Of a stretch of DNA of 64,000 bases, positions 8,795 to 17,356 are shown piece by piece (position 1 is the stretch's first letter; each line of letters starts with the position of its first letter). Location of the stretch: positions 1 to 64,000 of the forward strand of contig NZ_BJKP01000012.1 of NCBI RefSeq assembly GCF_008974145.1. The letters run 5' to 3'. The DNA comes from Microcystis aeruginosa NIES-4325. GTDB taxonomy: Bacteria; Cyanobacteriota; Cyanobacteriia; Cyanobacteriales; Microcystaceae. Both the position numbers and the translations under genes were made by a program. The notes under the pieces were generated by a model. The model was not told the origin of the DNA, made no database searches, and saw only the letters and a program-made list of their open reading frames with translations.

Positions 8795-10456
8795 ATGTTT
8801 GATTTTAGTCACTATTACCCCTACCAAGAATTAGTTTCTTTCCTGAAAAACCTAGCTTCATCCTATCCTAATTTAATTAGCCTCACCTCGATCGGTAAAA
8901 GCTACGAAAATCGAGATATATGGTTAACTACCCTCACAAATCAAGCCACAGGCCCCTATTTAGAAAAACCTGCCTATTGGATCGATGCTAACACCCATGC
9001 GGGGGAAGTAACAGGCTCTGCCGTAGCTCTCTACACTATCTCCCATCTTTTGCGCCAATACGGTCATAATTCCCAAATTACCAGACTTCTTGACCATTAC
9101 ACTGTCTATATTTTGCCGCGATTAGCCGTGGATGGAGCGGAAAAATATCTCACCACTCCCTATCTGTTACGATCGAGTATTCGCCCCTATCCCCACACGG
9201 ATGAGAAACCGGGGCTATATCCTGAAGATATTAACGGCGATGGTTTAATCCTACAAATGCGCCAAAAAGATACCTGTGGTGCTTGGAAAATTTCTGAACA
9301 AGATCCTCGCATTATGGTGCGTCGCGAACCAGAGGAATTCGAGGGAACTTTTTACACTTTGCTCACCGAAGGTTTAATCCGCGATTACGATGGCTATAAT
9401 TTTACCACTGCCCCCACCCTAGAAGGCTTAGATTTTAACCGCAATTATCCCGTTTATTGGGTTCCTGAAGGGGAACAACAGGGAGCTGGAGATTTTCCAT
9501 TTTCAGAGCCAGAAACCCGTGCAGAAGCCGAATTTTGGGCAAATAACACCAATATTAATGGCTTCGTTACCTATCATACCTATTCGGCAGTAATGTTGCG
9601 TCCCTATAGCACCCATCCCGATGAATATTTCCCCGTGGAAGACTTAGAAATGTATAAATATATTGCTGATAAAGGAAAAGCAATGACTGGTTATGAATGC
9701 GTTTCTGTCTATCACGATTTTCGTTATCATCCCAAAGAAGTGACTAACGGTGCCATGGATGATTATGGTTACGATCATTTTGGTTGGTATGGTTTTACAG
9801 TGGAGTTATGGGATGCACCCACCCAAGCGGGAGTGAAAAAAGATGATTATATTCAATGGTTTCGCTGGCATCCTTTTGAAGATGAATTGAAATTACAGCG
9901 TTGGAATGATGAGAATTTAGCGGGAAAGGGTTTTATCAATTGGCAAGGTTTTGATCATCCCCAATTGGGAGAGGTGGAAATTGGCGGTTGGGACTTTAAA
10001 AATGTCTGGCAAAATGCCCCCGACAAGTATTTACCAGATTTATGTGAGAAACAATGTCAGTTTACTATTGCCCATGCTTTAATGTCACCTCTTTTAGCTA
10101 TCTCTCGTCTCGATCTTAAGTCGGAGGGAAATGGTATTTATCATCTGGTTTTACAGTTAGAAAATCAGGGATTTTTACCAACTTATACCAGTAAAAAAGC
10201 ACTGGAAAGAAAGATCGTTTGTCCCATTCAAGTCAAGTTAAATTTAGCCGATGAGGTGAGTTTAATAGTGGGAAAATTAGATCAGGAAATCGGTCACTTA
10301 GAAGGGCGATCAAACAAAGTATATAGTAGTCTCGCTCACGGTTTAGATTATCGCTGTACGGTGGAATGGGTAATTAAGGGAGTTTCTGGTCAAGAAATCG
10401 AGGTTATTGCTATAGCTGAAAGAGCCGGAACAGTCAGACAAAAAGTGATTTTATAG
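8795..10456 (+). CDS. M14-family zinc carboxypeptidase
   Basis: The ATG at 8795 is preferred over an in-frame TTG at 8783; product 553 residues. The M14 zinc-binding motif HAGEVTG has His68 and Glu71. The third ligand His lies downstream in GFVTYHTYSAVMLRPY and the catalytic Glu in FTVELWDAPTQAG. The domain also has DFNRNYP. The C-terminal ~150 residues form a beta-rich extension. The family removes C-terminal residues from peptides. No clear signal peptide, so probably cytoplasmic. It converges with the aspartic protease-like gene (6-bp overlap). Confidence 0.82.
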   Translation: MFDFSHYYPYQELVSFLKNLASSYPNLISLTSIGKSYENRDIWLTTLTNQATGPYLEKPAYWIDANTHAGEVTGSAVALYTISHLLRQYGHNSQITRLLDHYTVYILPRLAVDGAEKYLTTPYLLRSSIRPYPHTDEKPGLYPEDINGDGLILQMRQKDTCGAWKISEQDPRIMVRREPEEFEGTFYTLLTEGLIRDYDGYNFTTAPTLEGLDFNRNYPVYWVPEGEQQGAGDFPFSEPETRAEAEFWANNTNINGFVTYHTYSAVMLRPYSTHPDEYFPVEDLEMYKYIADKGKAMTGYECVSVYHDFRYHPKEVTNGAMDDYGYDHFGWYGFTVELWDAPTQAGVKKDDYIQWFRWHPFEDELKLQRWNDENLAGKGFINWQGFDHPQLGEVEIGGWDFKNVWQNAPDKYLPDLCEKQCQFTIAHALMSPLLAISRLDLKSEGNGIYHLVLQLENQGFLPTYTSKKALERKIVCPIQVKLNLADEVSLIVGKLDQEIGHLEGRSNKVYSSLAHGLDYRCTVEWVIKGVSGQEIEVIAIAERAGTVRQKVIL

Positions 10457-10918
10457 AGCTATTTTGTTCGATAAAATTGTTAAATAAGTCTCGTGGGATT
10501 CCGTGGGTAAAACTCGCAACTTTTGGCTGTGAAGATCTGGTTCTAATCCCAAAGCTTCTAAGGGAATTACCCCTAATAAATTGTTTTGTCCTCCGGGTAA
10601 TTCCAAACATTCAAAAGTTCCCTCCCGTCCCGCGATAATCAAGGTGGCATCGCGAAAAATTCTCGCTTTTCCTATGCCTTTAGCCGTGGCCACATCTACT
10701 TCTTTTAAAAGCTGTAAACCCAAGTGGGAGATGACTTCTGGCACCAGACAAAGAGTGGTTGCTCCCGTATCCACCAAGACATTTTCTAGGGTAAGAGAGC
10801 GAATTTGATCGGGAGAGATTACAGCCGCTGCTGCTAAAATTTGATCGGCGCGATTGATAACTGTAATGCTGGTGTAGATTTTGCCCATATCTTCTGTAAT
10901 AATTGCTGGATCAACCAT
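10451..10918 (-). CDS. Retropepsin-like aspartic protease family protein
   Basis: A 155-residue single-domain protein with the catalytic-type motif LVDTGATTLCL (Asp50-Thr-Gly). It is followed by a hydrophobic flap-like region and LLGVIPLEALGLEPDLH, the second conserved block (G-x-x-x-L-E-x-L-G) of bacterial retropepsin-like (clan AA) proteins. Such proteins act as homodimers. Substrate unknown. Its start region is followed upstream by an A/T-rich spacer, and it overlaps the M14 gene end by 6 bp. Confidence 0.75.
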   Translation of the reverse strand: MVDPAIITEDMGKIYTSITVINRADQILAAAAVISPDQIRSLTLENVLVDTGATTLCLVPEVISHLGLQLLKEVDVATAKGIGKARIFRDATLIIAGREGTFECLELPGGQNNLLGVIPLEALGLEPDLHSQKLRVLPTESHETYLTILSNKIAL

Positions 10919-10983
10919 AATATTACCCTCAATTCTACCTCTAATTATACCAGAACAATTGCCAACAAATTTGTCCAGTAATT

Positions 10984-11976
10984 TTAATTATTAATCCGGC
11001 CATCGGGCATAATTGCACCGAGGAAGTTAACTCCTATCAGATTAGCACTCATTAACTCGGCACGAGTTAGATTAGCATTACTTAAATCAGCACCGGTAAG
11101 ATTTGCTCTAGCCAAGAAAGCATCGATTAAATCCGCTTCCCTGAGATTAACTTCTGAAAGATTAGCCCTTCTTAAGTCAGCATGATTCATTCTTGCCGCT
11201 TGAAAATTGGCTTGACTAAGATTAGCTCGATCGAATTTTATTTGATTCATAATTGCACTATGGAAATTTGCCCCCATTGCTTCCGTATCGCTCATTTTTG
11301 ACCGCACTAAATTGGCTCCCGCTAGATTTGCCCCCACTAAACGCGCCCCGATTAAATTAGCATCAGTAAGTAAAGCACCTTGCAGATTAGCATTAGTTAA
11401 ATCTGCTTTTCTGAGGTCAACATTGCACAAATTAGCCTCCTTTAAATTAGCCTCCTTTAAATTAGCACGCAGCAGTTCAACCCCTTTCATATTAGCTCCT
11501 TGCAGGTCGGCGCGATAGAGATTAGCCGTTTGTAATTTAGTTTTATTATTTTTCGTTTCCTGACGCATATTTGTTCCCCGCAAACAAGCACCAGTGAGGT
11601 TAGCCCCACTTAAATCCGCCCCCCGTAAATCCGCCCCGATTAAGTTAGCATCAAGTAAAATACCTAGGGTTATATCGGTATCACGAAGATTAGCCCCTTG
11701 TAGCAGCGCTCCGTGTAAATTGGCACTGCGTAAATCTGCCCTATTTAAGTCAGCTTGGTTGAGACTAGCACCGCTTAAATTAGCTGCCACGAGATTAGCT
11801 TGAGCGAGATTAGCCCGGTTAAGATAGGTAAAGATAAGATTAGCTCCGTGCAGATCCGCTTCATTTAAAACAATGCCAACTAAGTCAGCACCAACTAAAT
11901 TAACTCCAGATAATCTTAAGCCACTAAATTGAGTTTCTCCTGCGGCATAACGTTCGATTAATTCGGCGGGTTTCAT
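10984..11976 (-). CDS. Pentapeptide-repeat protein
   Basis: A 330-residue protein built almost wholly of A(D/N)LXX repeats (for example ANLSGASLNQADLNRADLRS), giving about 50 units and a predicted right-handed quadrilateral beta-helix. One interruption of about 8 residues (QETKNNKTK) lies near residue 142. There is a short capping N-terminus (MKPAELIERYAAGETQFSG). No signal peptide. Function unknown; some family members mimic DNA, but nothing here points to that. It sits 33 bp downstream of the next minus-strand gene, so the two may be co-transcribed. Confidence 0.88.
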   Translation of the reverse strand: MKPAELIERYAAGETQFSGLRLSGVNLVGADLVGIVLNEADLHGANLIFTYLNRANLAQANLVAANLSGASLNQADLNRADLRSANLHGALLQGANLRDTDITLGILLDANLIGADLRGADLSGANLTGACLRGTNMRQETKNNKTKLQTANLYRADLQGANMKGVELLRANLKEANLKEANLCNVDLRKADLTNANLQGALLTDANLIGARLVGANLAGANLVRSKMSDTEAMGANFHSAIMNQIKFDRANLSQANFQAARMNHADLRRANLSEVNLREADLIDAFLARANLTGADLSNANLTRAELMSANLIGVNFLGAIMPDGRINN

Positions 11977-12009
11977 AGGTAGAATATCCAGATAAATTTG
12001 GTTAAAAAA

Positions 12010-13218
12010 TTAGAGAACTCTTTGTAAAGCTTGCACCAGAATACTGGCAGTTTGAACGTTAGCATCTGCATCCATTTGGGTTTGAGCAATATTGTACAGT
12101 TGACTTTCGATATCCTTGAGAGATTTCCCACTTTGGATGAGTTTTTGTAGTAAATCTTCTAGGGTATAACGTCGCAGGGTTGACCAATCTTCATCGCTCT
12201 CACACCAAGGATGAAATAGTAGCGAGAAAATCAATATTTTGACTCGTAAAGGATTAGCATACTGGAAAATTTCTAAACGAATTTCAAAGGGGTCGTAGGC
12301 AGGAATTTGTGGGGAATTACTGGGGTTGTCATTTAAGGAAGCTGGCTCGTCAAAGGGCAATTCTATGACTAATTGCGGTTCATTTAAATCGATGATCGAA
12401 GCAGGCAAATCCGCGGTTTCACTTCTAGAGGGGGAGAAAGATGGGGTTTCAGCCGCAGAATCACAATCATTATTCAGATGAACCATTTGACTGTTCAAGA
12501 TTTGAGTTTTTGACGCCTTATCCTGCTCTTTGTCATCGTTATCAGTATCGTAGAGAGGCTCTAGCTGGGTAAGAATAATATCGGCTAGGGCTAGGTACAG
12601 AGCTTTTTTATTAATATTTTTGGCAACCTGGTTGAGATTTTGTCGCAAGCCCAAGAAACTAGGATTGTTTTGCTGTAGTTCTAAAATAATATTTTTTAAG
12701 CCATAACTATTAATCACCCCCTGATCGTTTTCCCAACGATTTTTAGAAGCGGCAAACATTAATTTTTGAATTCTCGCCGTCTCTCGATGATTTTCTAGGC
12801 TACTAACCACCTGTCTTAATAAATCATCTTCGTCGTTGTTGACAGGCTTATTAACGGCAGCAAAGCTGGTGTTAACTTCTGGTTCTCCTGATAATGATTG
12901 GGGGTCTTGGTCGGCAGCAATATTACTATATAATTTACTGATTTGCTCGATAATCACTGTGGCTACGCCGGCATAAACTTTAGGCCGATTGAGGTTTTTA
13001 ACTGATTGATAAACGGAAAAAGTTAATTGTTCTTTATTGGGTTTGAGTTGCACTAACTCCTCTACCAAGTCTTGCATCGACACAGTGTTTAAAATATTAG
13101 GATCATTTTCCCAACGTTTTTTACAGATACAAAAGATTAATTTTTTGATCCGTAATTTTTCTTTATGATTGTCGAGATAACGAACTACGTCATTAAAAAT
13201 GTCGATGGATAATTGCAT
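12010..13218 (-). CDS. Hypothetical protein with three diverged ~90-residue modules
   Basis: A 402-residue protein I cannot assign to a family. Three related segments are visible at about 1-98, 128-225 and 310-402. Each starts with a helix carrying a (K/R)I-x-K-L-(I/M)F pattern (LRIKKLIFCICKKRWENDP, ARIQKLMFAASKNRWENDQ, LRVKILIFSLLFHPWCESD), then an L-x-x-(L/I)-(L/V)-x-x-L stretch and a final helix ending near Y or L. Low-complexity acidic/Ser-rich linkers join them. Predicted soluble and helical. It precedes the pentapeptide-repeat gene by 33 bp on the same strand. Confidence 0.65.
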   Translation of the reverse strand: MQLSIDIFNDVVRYLDNHKEKLRIKKLIFCICKKRWENDPNILNTVSMQDLVEELVQLKPNKEQLTFSVYQSVKNLNRPKVYAGVATVIIEQISKLYSNIAADQDPQSLSGEPEVNTSFAAVNKPVNNDEDDLLRQVVSSLENHRETARIQKLMFAASKNRWENDQGVINSYGLKNIILELQQNNPSFLGLRQNLNQVAKNINKKALYLALADIILTQLEPLYDTDNDDKEQDKASKTQILNSQMVHLNNDCDSAAETPSFSPSRSETADLPASIIDLNEPQLVIELPFDEPASLNDNPSNSPQIPAYDPFEIRLEIFQYANPLRVKILIFSLLFHPWCESDEDWSTLRRYTLEDLLQKLIQSGKSLKDIESQLYNIAQTQMDADANVQTASILVQALQRVL

Positions 13219-13589
13219 AGTAACCTCTGAGCCGAGAAAGTAGCCCGCCCTCGCACGCGTCTATTATGATTATAGCTGTATGCCATTAGTCTCTAGCCAG
13301 TCAGCTTGCAGGAATATAATATAAGTTGTTCTTGGCTTGTGGTGCCTGAAGATATTCTAATCTAAAAGCGTGGCACTATTCAGTTGGGAGGGCTAAATCT
13401 AGTCCATCTTCCCTAAGAGTAGCCAGTCCAACTCCTAAAATTAGCACAAGATTATTTTTTCGCCTTTCTCGTTTTTAGTACAAATGTATGAATACAATCG
13501 GAGTAAAGTCTTTAAGTTTAGGCGATCGATGCCCGATAGGGTTAGAGTAATCAGATAGAAACTGATTTATCAAGAGGCCATATCATCCC
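13219..13589. other. Intergenic region without recognised genes
   Basis: 371 bp between divergent genes. It contains a partial inverted repeat (agttgggagggct / agccagtccaact, about 13381-13436) and the likely RBS AAGAGG at 13573-13578 for the GST gene. No ORF with a usable RBS, no tRNA and no clear promoter were seen. Confidence 0.5.
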
Positions 13590-14387
13590 ATGCTAGAGCT
13601 TTACCAATTTGAATTATCCGCCTATTGTGAGAAAGTCCGTCTCATCCTCGACTATAAAGGACTTGCCTATAAAAAAAGGGACGTGGTGCCGGGAGTGGGA
13701 CAATTGGAATTATTCCGTCTTTCTGGACAGCGACAGGTTCCCGTCCTCAAGGATGGTGATACTTATATCGCTGACTCGACGGAGATTGCTTTTTATCTCG
13801 ATCGCAAGTATCCTGAAAAACCAATTATACCCACAGATCCCCTCCAACGGGGTCAATGTTTATTAATCGAAGAATGGGCCGATGAATCCTTGGGATTAAA
13901 AGGAAGAACCGCTTTTCTCGGCGCTTTTGCCCAAAATCAAAACTTTCGTACCGCTTTTTTACCCCGGGAAACTCCCGATTTTATGCGCTTGTTGCTGGGT
14001 TCCTTGCCCGGGGAATTAATTGATATTTTGGGGACGGGTGTAGGTCTGGGAAAAGATGCTATCAATACCGCAAAAAAGGGGCTACAACAAGACTTAGAGG
14101 CTTTAAACCTCATTTTAACCAATCGTCCCTATTTAGTCGGAGATCAGCCCACTTTAGCCGATTTAGCCGTGGCGGGATTAAGTGTACTGCTTCAGTTTCC
14201 CCAGGGTTCCTATCTCAACTTACCCAGGGAATTGCAGGGCAAGGGGATTCCAGGGTTAGCCGATAATAGCGCCTACGAGGGCTTTTTTGCTTGGCGCGAT
14301 CGTCTTTATAGTCAATACCGTCAAACTATCACCCCTGGCAGTTCCACCCCTCCTATAGATTCCCCCACCTCCATCCAGATCGAATAG
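13590..14387 (+). CDS. Glutathione S-transferase family protein
   Basis: A 265-residue protein with an N-terminal thioredoxin-like GST domain (MLELYQFELSAYCEKVRLIL, with the S-x-Y-C-x-K-V-R active-site pattern; QVPVLKDGDTYIADSTEI is the glutathione-binding cis-Pro and D-S region). A helical C-terminal domain carries NRPYLVGDQPTLADLAVAG. The C-terminal tail is Pro/Ser/Thr rich. Family role is glutathione conjugation, reduction or isomerisation; substrate unknown. An AAGAGG RBS lies 11 nt before the ATG. Confidence 0.82.
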   Translation: MLELYQFELSAYCEKVRLILDYKGLAYKKRDVVPGVGQLELFRLSGQRQVPVLKDGDTYIADSTEIAFYLDRKYPEKPIIPTDPLQRGQCLLIEEWADESLGLKGRTAFLGAFAQNQNFRTAFLPRETPDFMRLLLGSLPGELIDILGTGVGLGKDAINTAKKGLQQDLEALNLILTNRPYLVGDQPTLADLAVAGLSVLLQFPQGSYLNLPRELQGKGIPGLADNSAYEGFFAWRDRLYSQYRQTITPGSSTPPIDSPTSIQIE

Positions 14388-14421
14388 CAGCCCTTGACTA
14401 GGATGGTGGGGTGTGGGGTGT

Positions 14422-14487
14422 GGGGAAGTGGAGCATTTGGCTGAAATTTCCCTAAACCCCTAAATCCCTATCACCCTGTCTCCTGAA
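14422..14487. repeat. Left arm of an inverted repeat pair flanking 14.5-15.8 kb
   Basis: The tract tggggaagtggagcatttgg plus tgaaatttcccta and tccctatcaccctgtctcct matches the reverse complement of 15801-15882 with small differences and a short internal copy-number change. Immediately after it, ctgtctcctgaata repeats three times (about 14476-14515). Confidence 0.65.
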
Positions 14488-14527
14488 TACTGTCTCCTGA
14501 ATACTGTCTCCTGACTCCTATCTCCTG

Positions 14528-15217
14528 TTAAGATTCCCGTAAAACGTAGCCGACACCGCGCACGGTATGAATGAGACGTTTTTGACCACCAGCTTCCATC
14601 TTCAGGCGTAAATAACGAATATACACCTCAATAACGTTTGATTCTCCTTGAAATTCATCTCCCCAGACATTTTCGAGAATTTGATCCCTTGATAATACTT
14701 CTTTCGGGTGAATCATGAGGTAGCGGAGCAGTTCAAATTCCTTCATCGTCAACTCAATATTTTTGTTTTTATAGGAGAGACGACGAGTGGCTAAATCTAA
14801 TACTAAGTCACCGAAGCACAATTGTTCGGGGATAGTTTCCAGAGGTTGCAGGTAAAAACGGATTAATTTAAGAAAAGATTGCGAATTATAGGGTTTGAGA
14901 AAATAATCGTCGGCTCCCGCTTCCAAACAGGCGAGACGTTCTTCTAGGGTTTCTTGAGATACTAACAAAATAATATAAACACGACTTCCCTCGGAACGTA
15001 AACGACGACAAAAAATCACACCGGCCTCCGCTGCGAGGAGGCGATCGAGTATAATCATCGCGGGCTGCCAACTTTTCACTTCTGGGAAAGCGATATCAAT
15101 GCTAGGCACAATCAGGGGACGATAACCTGCTTCTTTCAAGTCCGCACTAGCTAGTTTAGCGATATTCTCCTCAATTCCCACCAAGAGAATCGAAGAACTC
15201 GTAACGGATGTACTCAT
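14528..15217 (-). CDS. OmpR/PhoB-family response regulator (NblR/RppA-like)
   Basis: A 229-residue protein. The receiver domain spans about 9-120 with phospho-acceptor candidate Asp58 (MIILD) and Lys108 (YFLKPY). The usual acidic pair at the first strand end is replaced (LLVGIEEN). The winged-helix DNA-binding domain spans about 132-229 (LTMKEFELLRYLMIHPKEVL, SNVIEVYIRYLRLKM, RGVGYVL). The partly atypical acidic pocket recalls NblR, the regulator of phycobilisome degradation, but the assignment is tentative. No histidine kinase is adjacent. Confidence 0.8.
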   Translation of the reverse strand: MSTSVTSSSILLVGIEENIAKLASADLKEAGYRPLIVPSIDIAFPEVKSWQPAMIILDRLLAAEAGVIFCRRLRSEGSRVYIILLVSQETLEERLACLEAGADDYFLKPYNSQSFLKLIRFYLQPLETIPEQLCFGDLVLDLATRRLSYKNKNIELTMKEFELLRYLMIHPKEVLSRDQILENVWGDEFQGESNVIEVYIRYLRLKMEAGGQKRLIHTVRGVGYVLRES

Positions 15218-15258
15218 GAGTTGGCAGCGGTAAAGAAATAGGAAAGATAGGGAGGGTA

Positions 15259-15768
15259 CTAGCTAATTATACTTAATTGATTCTTGCCTAACCGATTTGA
15301 TAAAAAAGTTAACGCTGTGGTGCGTTGGACAAAATTACCATTTATAGACCAACCATTTACTCGATCGGGGGACGACCAGAGGCTAAGATGATCTACAGGG
15401 GGATCTGCATAAAAATTTTCTTGACCGCTACCCAATAAACAGGAACTCCAATGGGTAAAATAATCGTGACTAAGGCGATAAATGGGAAAATTACCGATTA
15501 ATGGCACTCCCCACCCGTCCAGAGCAATTAAAGCTGCAATTTTTGCCCCTTGAGCTTGCCAATAATGAGCTAAAGCGATCGCATTTACCACCCCCGCACT
15601 AAACCCAATTAAGGTTAGGTTTTCTCCGGGTGAAAAAGCTTCATTTAAGCAAGAAAAAGGAGAAATAATAATATAGGGACTTAATTTGACCGATTTGCTC
15701 TCCAGGTGTCCTAAAAAATCCTCCGTCAATCTAGAATCATGAAAACCCGGACAAATCACTAAGGTCAT
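15259..15768 (-). CDS. Small alpha/beta-hydrolase-like protein
   Basis: A 169-residue protein starting MTLVICPGFHDSRLTEDF with a nucleophile-elbow motif GFSAGV (G-x-S-x-G). A helix (NAIALAHYWQAQGAKIAALI) and ALDGWGVPL follow, as in alpha/beta hydrolases. It is shorter than most; the catalytic Asp/His cannot be placed with confidence. It follows the response regulator gene on the same strand with the upstream flank formed by repeats. Substrate unknown. Confidence 0.6.
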   Translation of the reverse strand: MTLVICPGFHDSRLTEDFLGHLESKSVKLSPYIIISPFSCLNEAFSPGENLTLIGFSAGVVNAIALAHYWQAQGAKIAALIALDGWGVPLIGNFPIYRLSHDYFTHWSSCLLGSGQENFYADPPVDHLSLWSSPDRVNGWSINGNFVQRTTALTFLSNRLGKNQLSIIS

Positions 15769-15800
15769 AAAATTAAGTAAAAAGCAATGAGGAGCCGGTC

Positions 15801-15882
15801 GTCAGGAGATAGGGTGATAGGGTTTTGGGGTGATAGGGTTTTGGGGAGATAGGGAAATTTCATCCAAATGCTCCACTTCCCC
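15801..15882. repeat. Right arm of the inverted repeat pair
   Basis: Reverse complement of the tract at 14422-14487 (gagatagggaaatttcat, aaatgctccacttcccca). It contains an extra copy of tgatagggttttgggg. The two arms bracket the regulator and hydrolase genes. Confidence 0.65.
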
Positions 15883-15966
15883 ACTTCCCCATCTCCCCAC
15901 TTCCCCATCTCCCCACTTCCCACATCCCACTTCCCCATCTCCCCACTTCCCACATCCCACTTCCCC
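15870..15966. repeat. Pyrimidine-rich tandem repeats (cttcccc/atctcccc)
   Basis: Tandem variants of ccccacttccccatctcc and cccacttcccacatcccact follow each other up to the start of the DICT gene. This is simple-sequence expansion with no spacer structure; any promoter of the downstream gene must lie in or before it. Confidence 0.7.
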
Positions 15967-15980
15967 TAATCTTGCCACCT

Positions 15981-17354
15981 ATGACCGTAGAATCCAGCTT
16001 ACAACAATTAAAAAGAGCTTCATCGGGACGATTACCCAGCAGTTACGGGGTCTATTTTAAGAATACCCTGGTGGCTCTCTGTCATGCTCTTGAAGATCAT
16101 ATCTTGCAAACTAGCAGCCCAGACAGTACAAATAAACCACTGGTCTTAGTCACCTTTCAACAGGGTAAATGGTATTTACAGGAAGCTGAGCGCTATTTAG
16201 ATATCGCTCGCTCTTCTCGTCACATTGCGATCGCTGCTGTGGCCGATAGCGGTTTTTCTGAGCATAAAACCGGCAGTTTAGAGAATGTTTCGCTAGTGAA
16301 CTTAGATAATAGCGATAGTTTGGTTAATGAGTGGAATTTAATCATTCTTTCCCCCGATTACGCCTCCATGGTACTCTGTCATGAGTTATCCCCGGAAGAA
16401 TACCGGTCTGATAGTCAACCCCAAATAGACACGGAGCGAAAATTCTACGGTTTATGGACATTTGATCGCGATTTAGTCGAAAAAGCCGCTAGGATATTAA
16501 TTGAGCGTCTCCATCCCTATAATCCCAGTCTAGCGGCCGATTTAAGCAGACAACAGCAAGAAATTAGTCAAAATATTAATCCCATTGCCACGGATTTAAC
16601 CGGAGTAGTCTCTCGCATTGTCACCTATCTGCAAACCAGTCAACAGCAGTTAGTCACCGTCAGCAGACAAACGCGGGAATTAAGCGACTTAGAAGGACAA
16701 GCATCCCGTTTAAATAAAAATTTAGCCGCTAATAAACTGCAAGCTTTTCTAAGAATGGCTCAAAAAGTCGATGAAAGAGATATTGATAATCCCCTTGCTT
16801 CCCTACAGGTGGCCGCTTTAGCGGAAATGTTGGGACAATTCCTCGATTTACCCACCCTGAGATTACGACGCTTACGATTAGCCGGTTTATTATACCGCAT
16901 CGGTCTAGCGGAGGCTCCGATCGAAGTTTTTAGACAGCGTGCCAGTCAGTTAGAGGGAGCAAATGCGTTATTTTGGCGGGATCGATCGGTGCTAGGCGCA
17001 CAATTACTCGCCACTATGCCCGAATTAGCTCCAATTCAACAGATTATTTACCATGAGTTTGAATACTGGGATGGTAGCGGGGTTCCCAATGGTTTAAAAG
17101 GAGAAGAAATCAGCCTAGAGTCGAGAATTTTGGGATTATCAGCCTATTTTCAGGAATTAACTCAACCGCGAGGCGATCGACTAGCTCTAGATTTAGGAGA
17201 GTCTCTAGAGCGTTGTCAAAATTATAGCGGGATTCGTTTCGATCCCGCTTTGGTAGAAAAATTAAGTTCGGTAATTCGTCTGTGCGAAATGGGATGGATG
17301 CAATTACCCGATCGCCCTAGTCAAGTCCCCGCCGTCTGGTTAGAATCAGTTTAG
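15981..17354 (+). CDS. DICT sensory-domain protein with degenerate HD-GYP-like C-terminus
   Basis: The ATG at 15981 (MTVESSLQQLKRASSG) is preferred to the TTG at 15972; 457 residues. The N-terminal ~185 residues match the cyanobacterial DICT sensory domain (SYGVYFKNTLVALCHALEDH, FYGLWTFDRDLVEKAARILI). A helical linker (about 195-255) precedes an HD-GYP-like region. There HDIGK is replaced by YRIGL, HHE..DG..GYP by YHEFEYWDGSGVP, and the later Asp by Ala/Tyr, so phosphodiesterase activity is doubtful. Likely a signalling adaptor; stimulus unknown. Confidence 0.72.
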   Translation: MTVESSLQQLKRASSGRLPSSYGVYFKNTLVALCHALEDHILQTSSPDSTNKPLVLVTFQQGKWYLQEAERYLDIARSSRHIAIAAVADSGFSEHKTGSLENVSLVNLDNSDSLVNEWNLIILSPDYASMVLCHELSPEEYRSDSQPQIDTERKFYGLWTFDRDLVEKAARILIERLHPYNPSLAADLSRQQQEISQNINPIATDLTGVVSRIVTYLQTSQQQLVTVSRQTRELSDLEGQASRLNKNLAANKLQAFLRMAQKVDERDIDNPLASLQVAALAEMLGQFLDLPTLRLRRLRLAGLLYRIGLAEAPIEVFRQRASQLEGANALFWRDRSVLGAQLLATMPELAPIQQIIYHEFEYWDGSGVPNGLKGEEISLESRILGLSAYFQELTQPRGDRLALDLGESLERCQNYSGIRFDPALVEKLSSVIRLCEMGWMQLPDRPSQVPAVWLESV

Positions 17355-17356
17355 GA

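Noticed and set aside
11312-11803. Long plus-strand frames rich in Ala/Pro/Lys opposite the pentapeptide gene
   Set aside because: They are antisense shadows of the repetitive A(D/N)LXX codons with no RBS.
15870-15966. Regular repeats considered as a CRISPR array
   Set aside because: Units are contiguous pyrimidine-rich variants with no unique spacers and no cas genes nearby.
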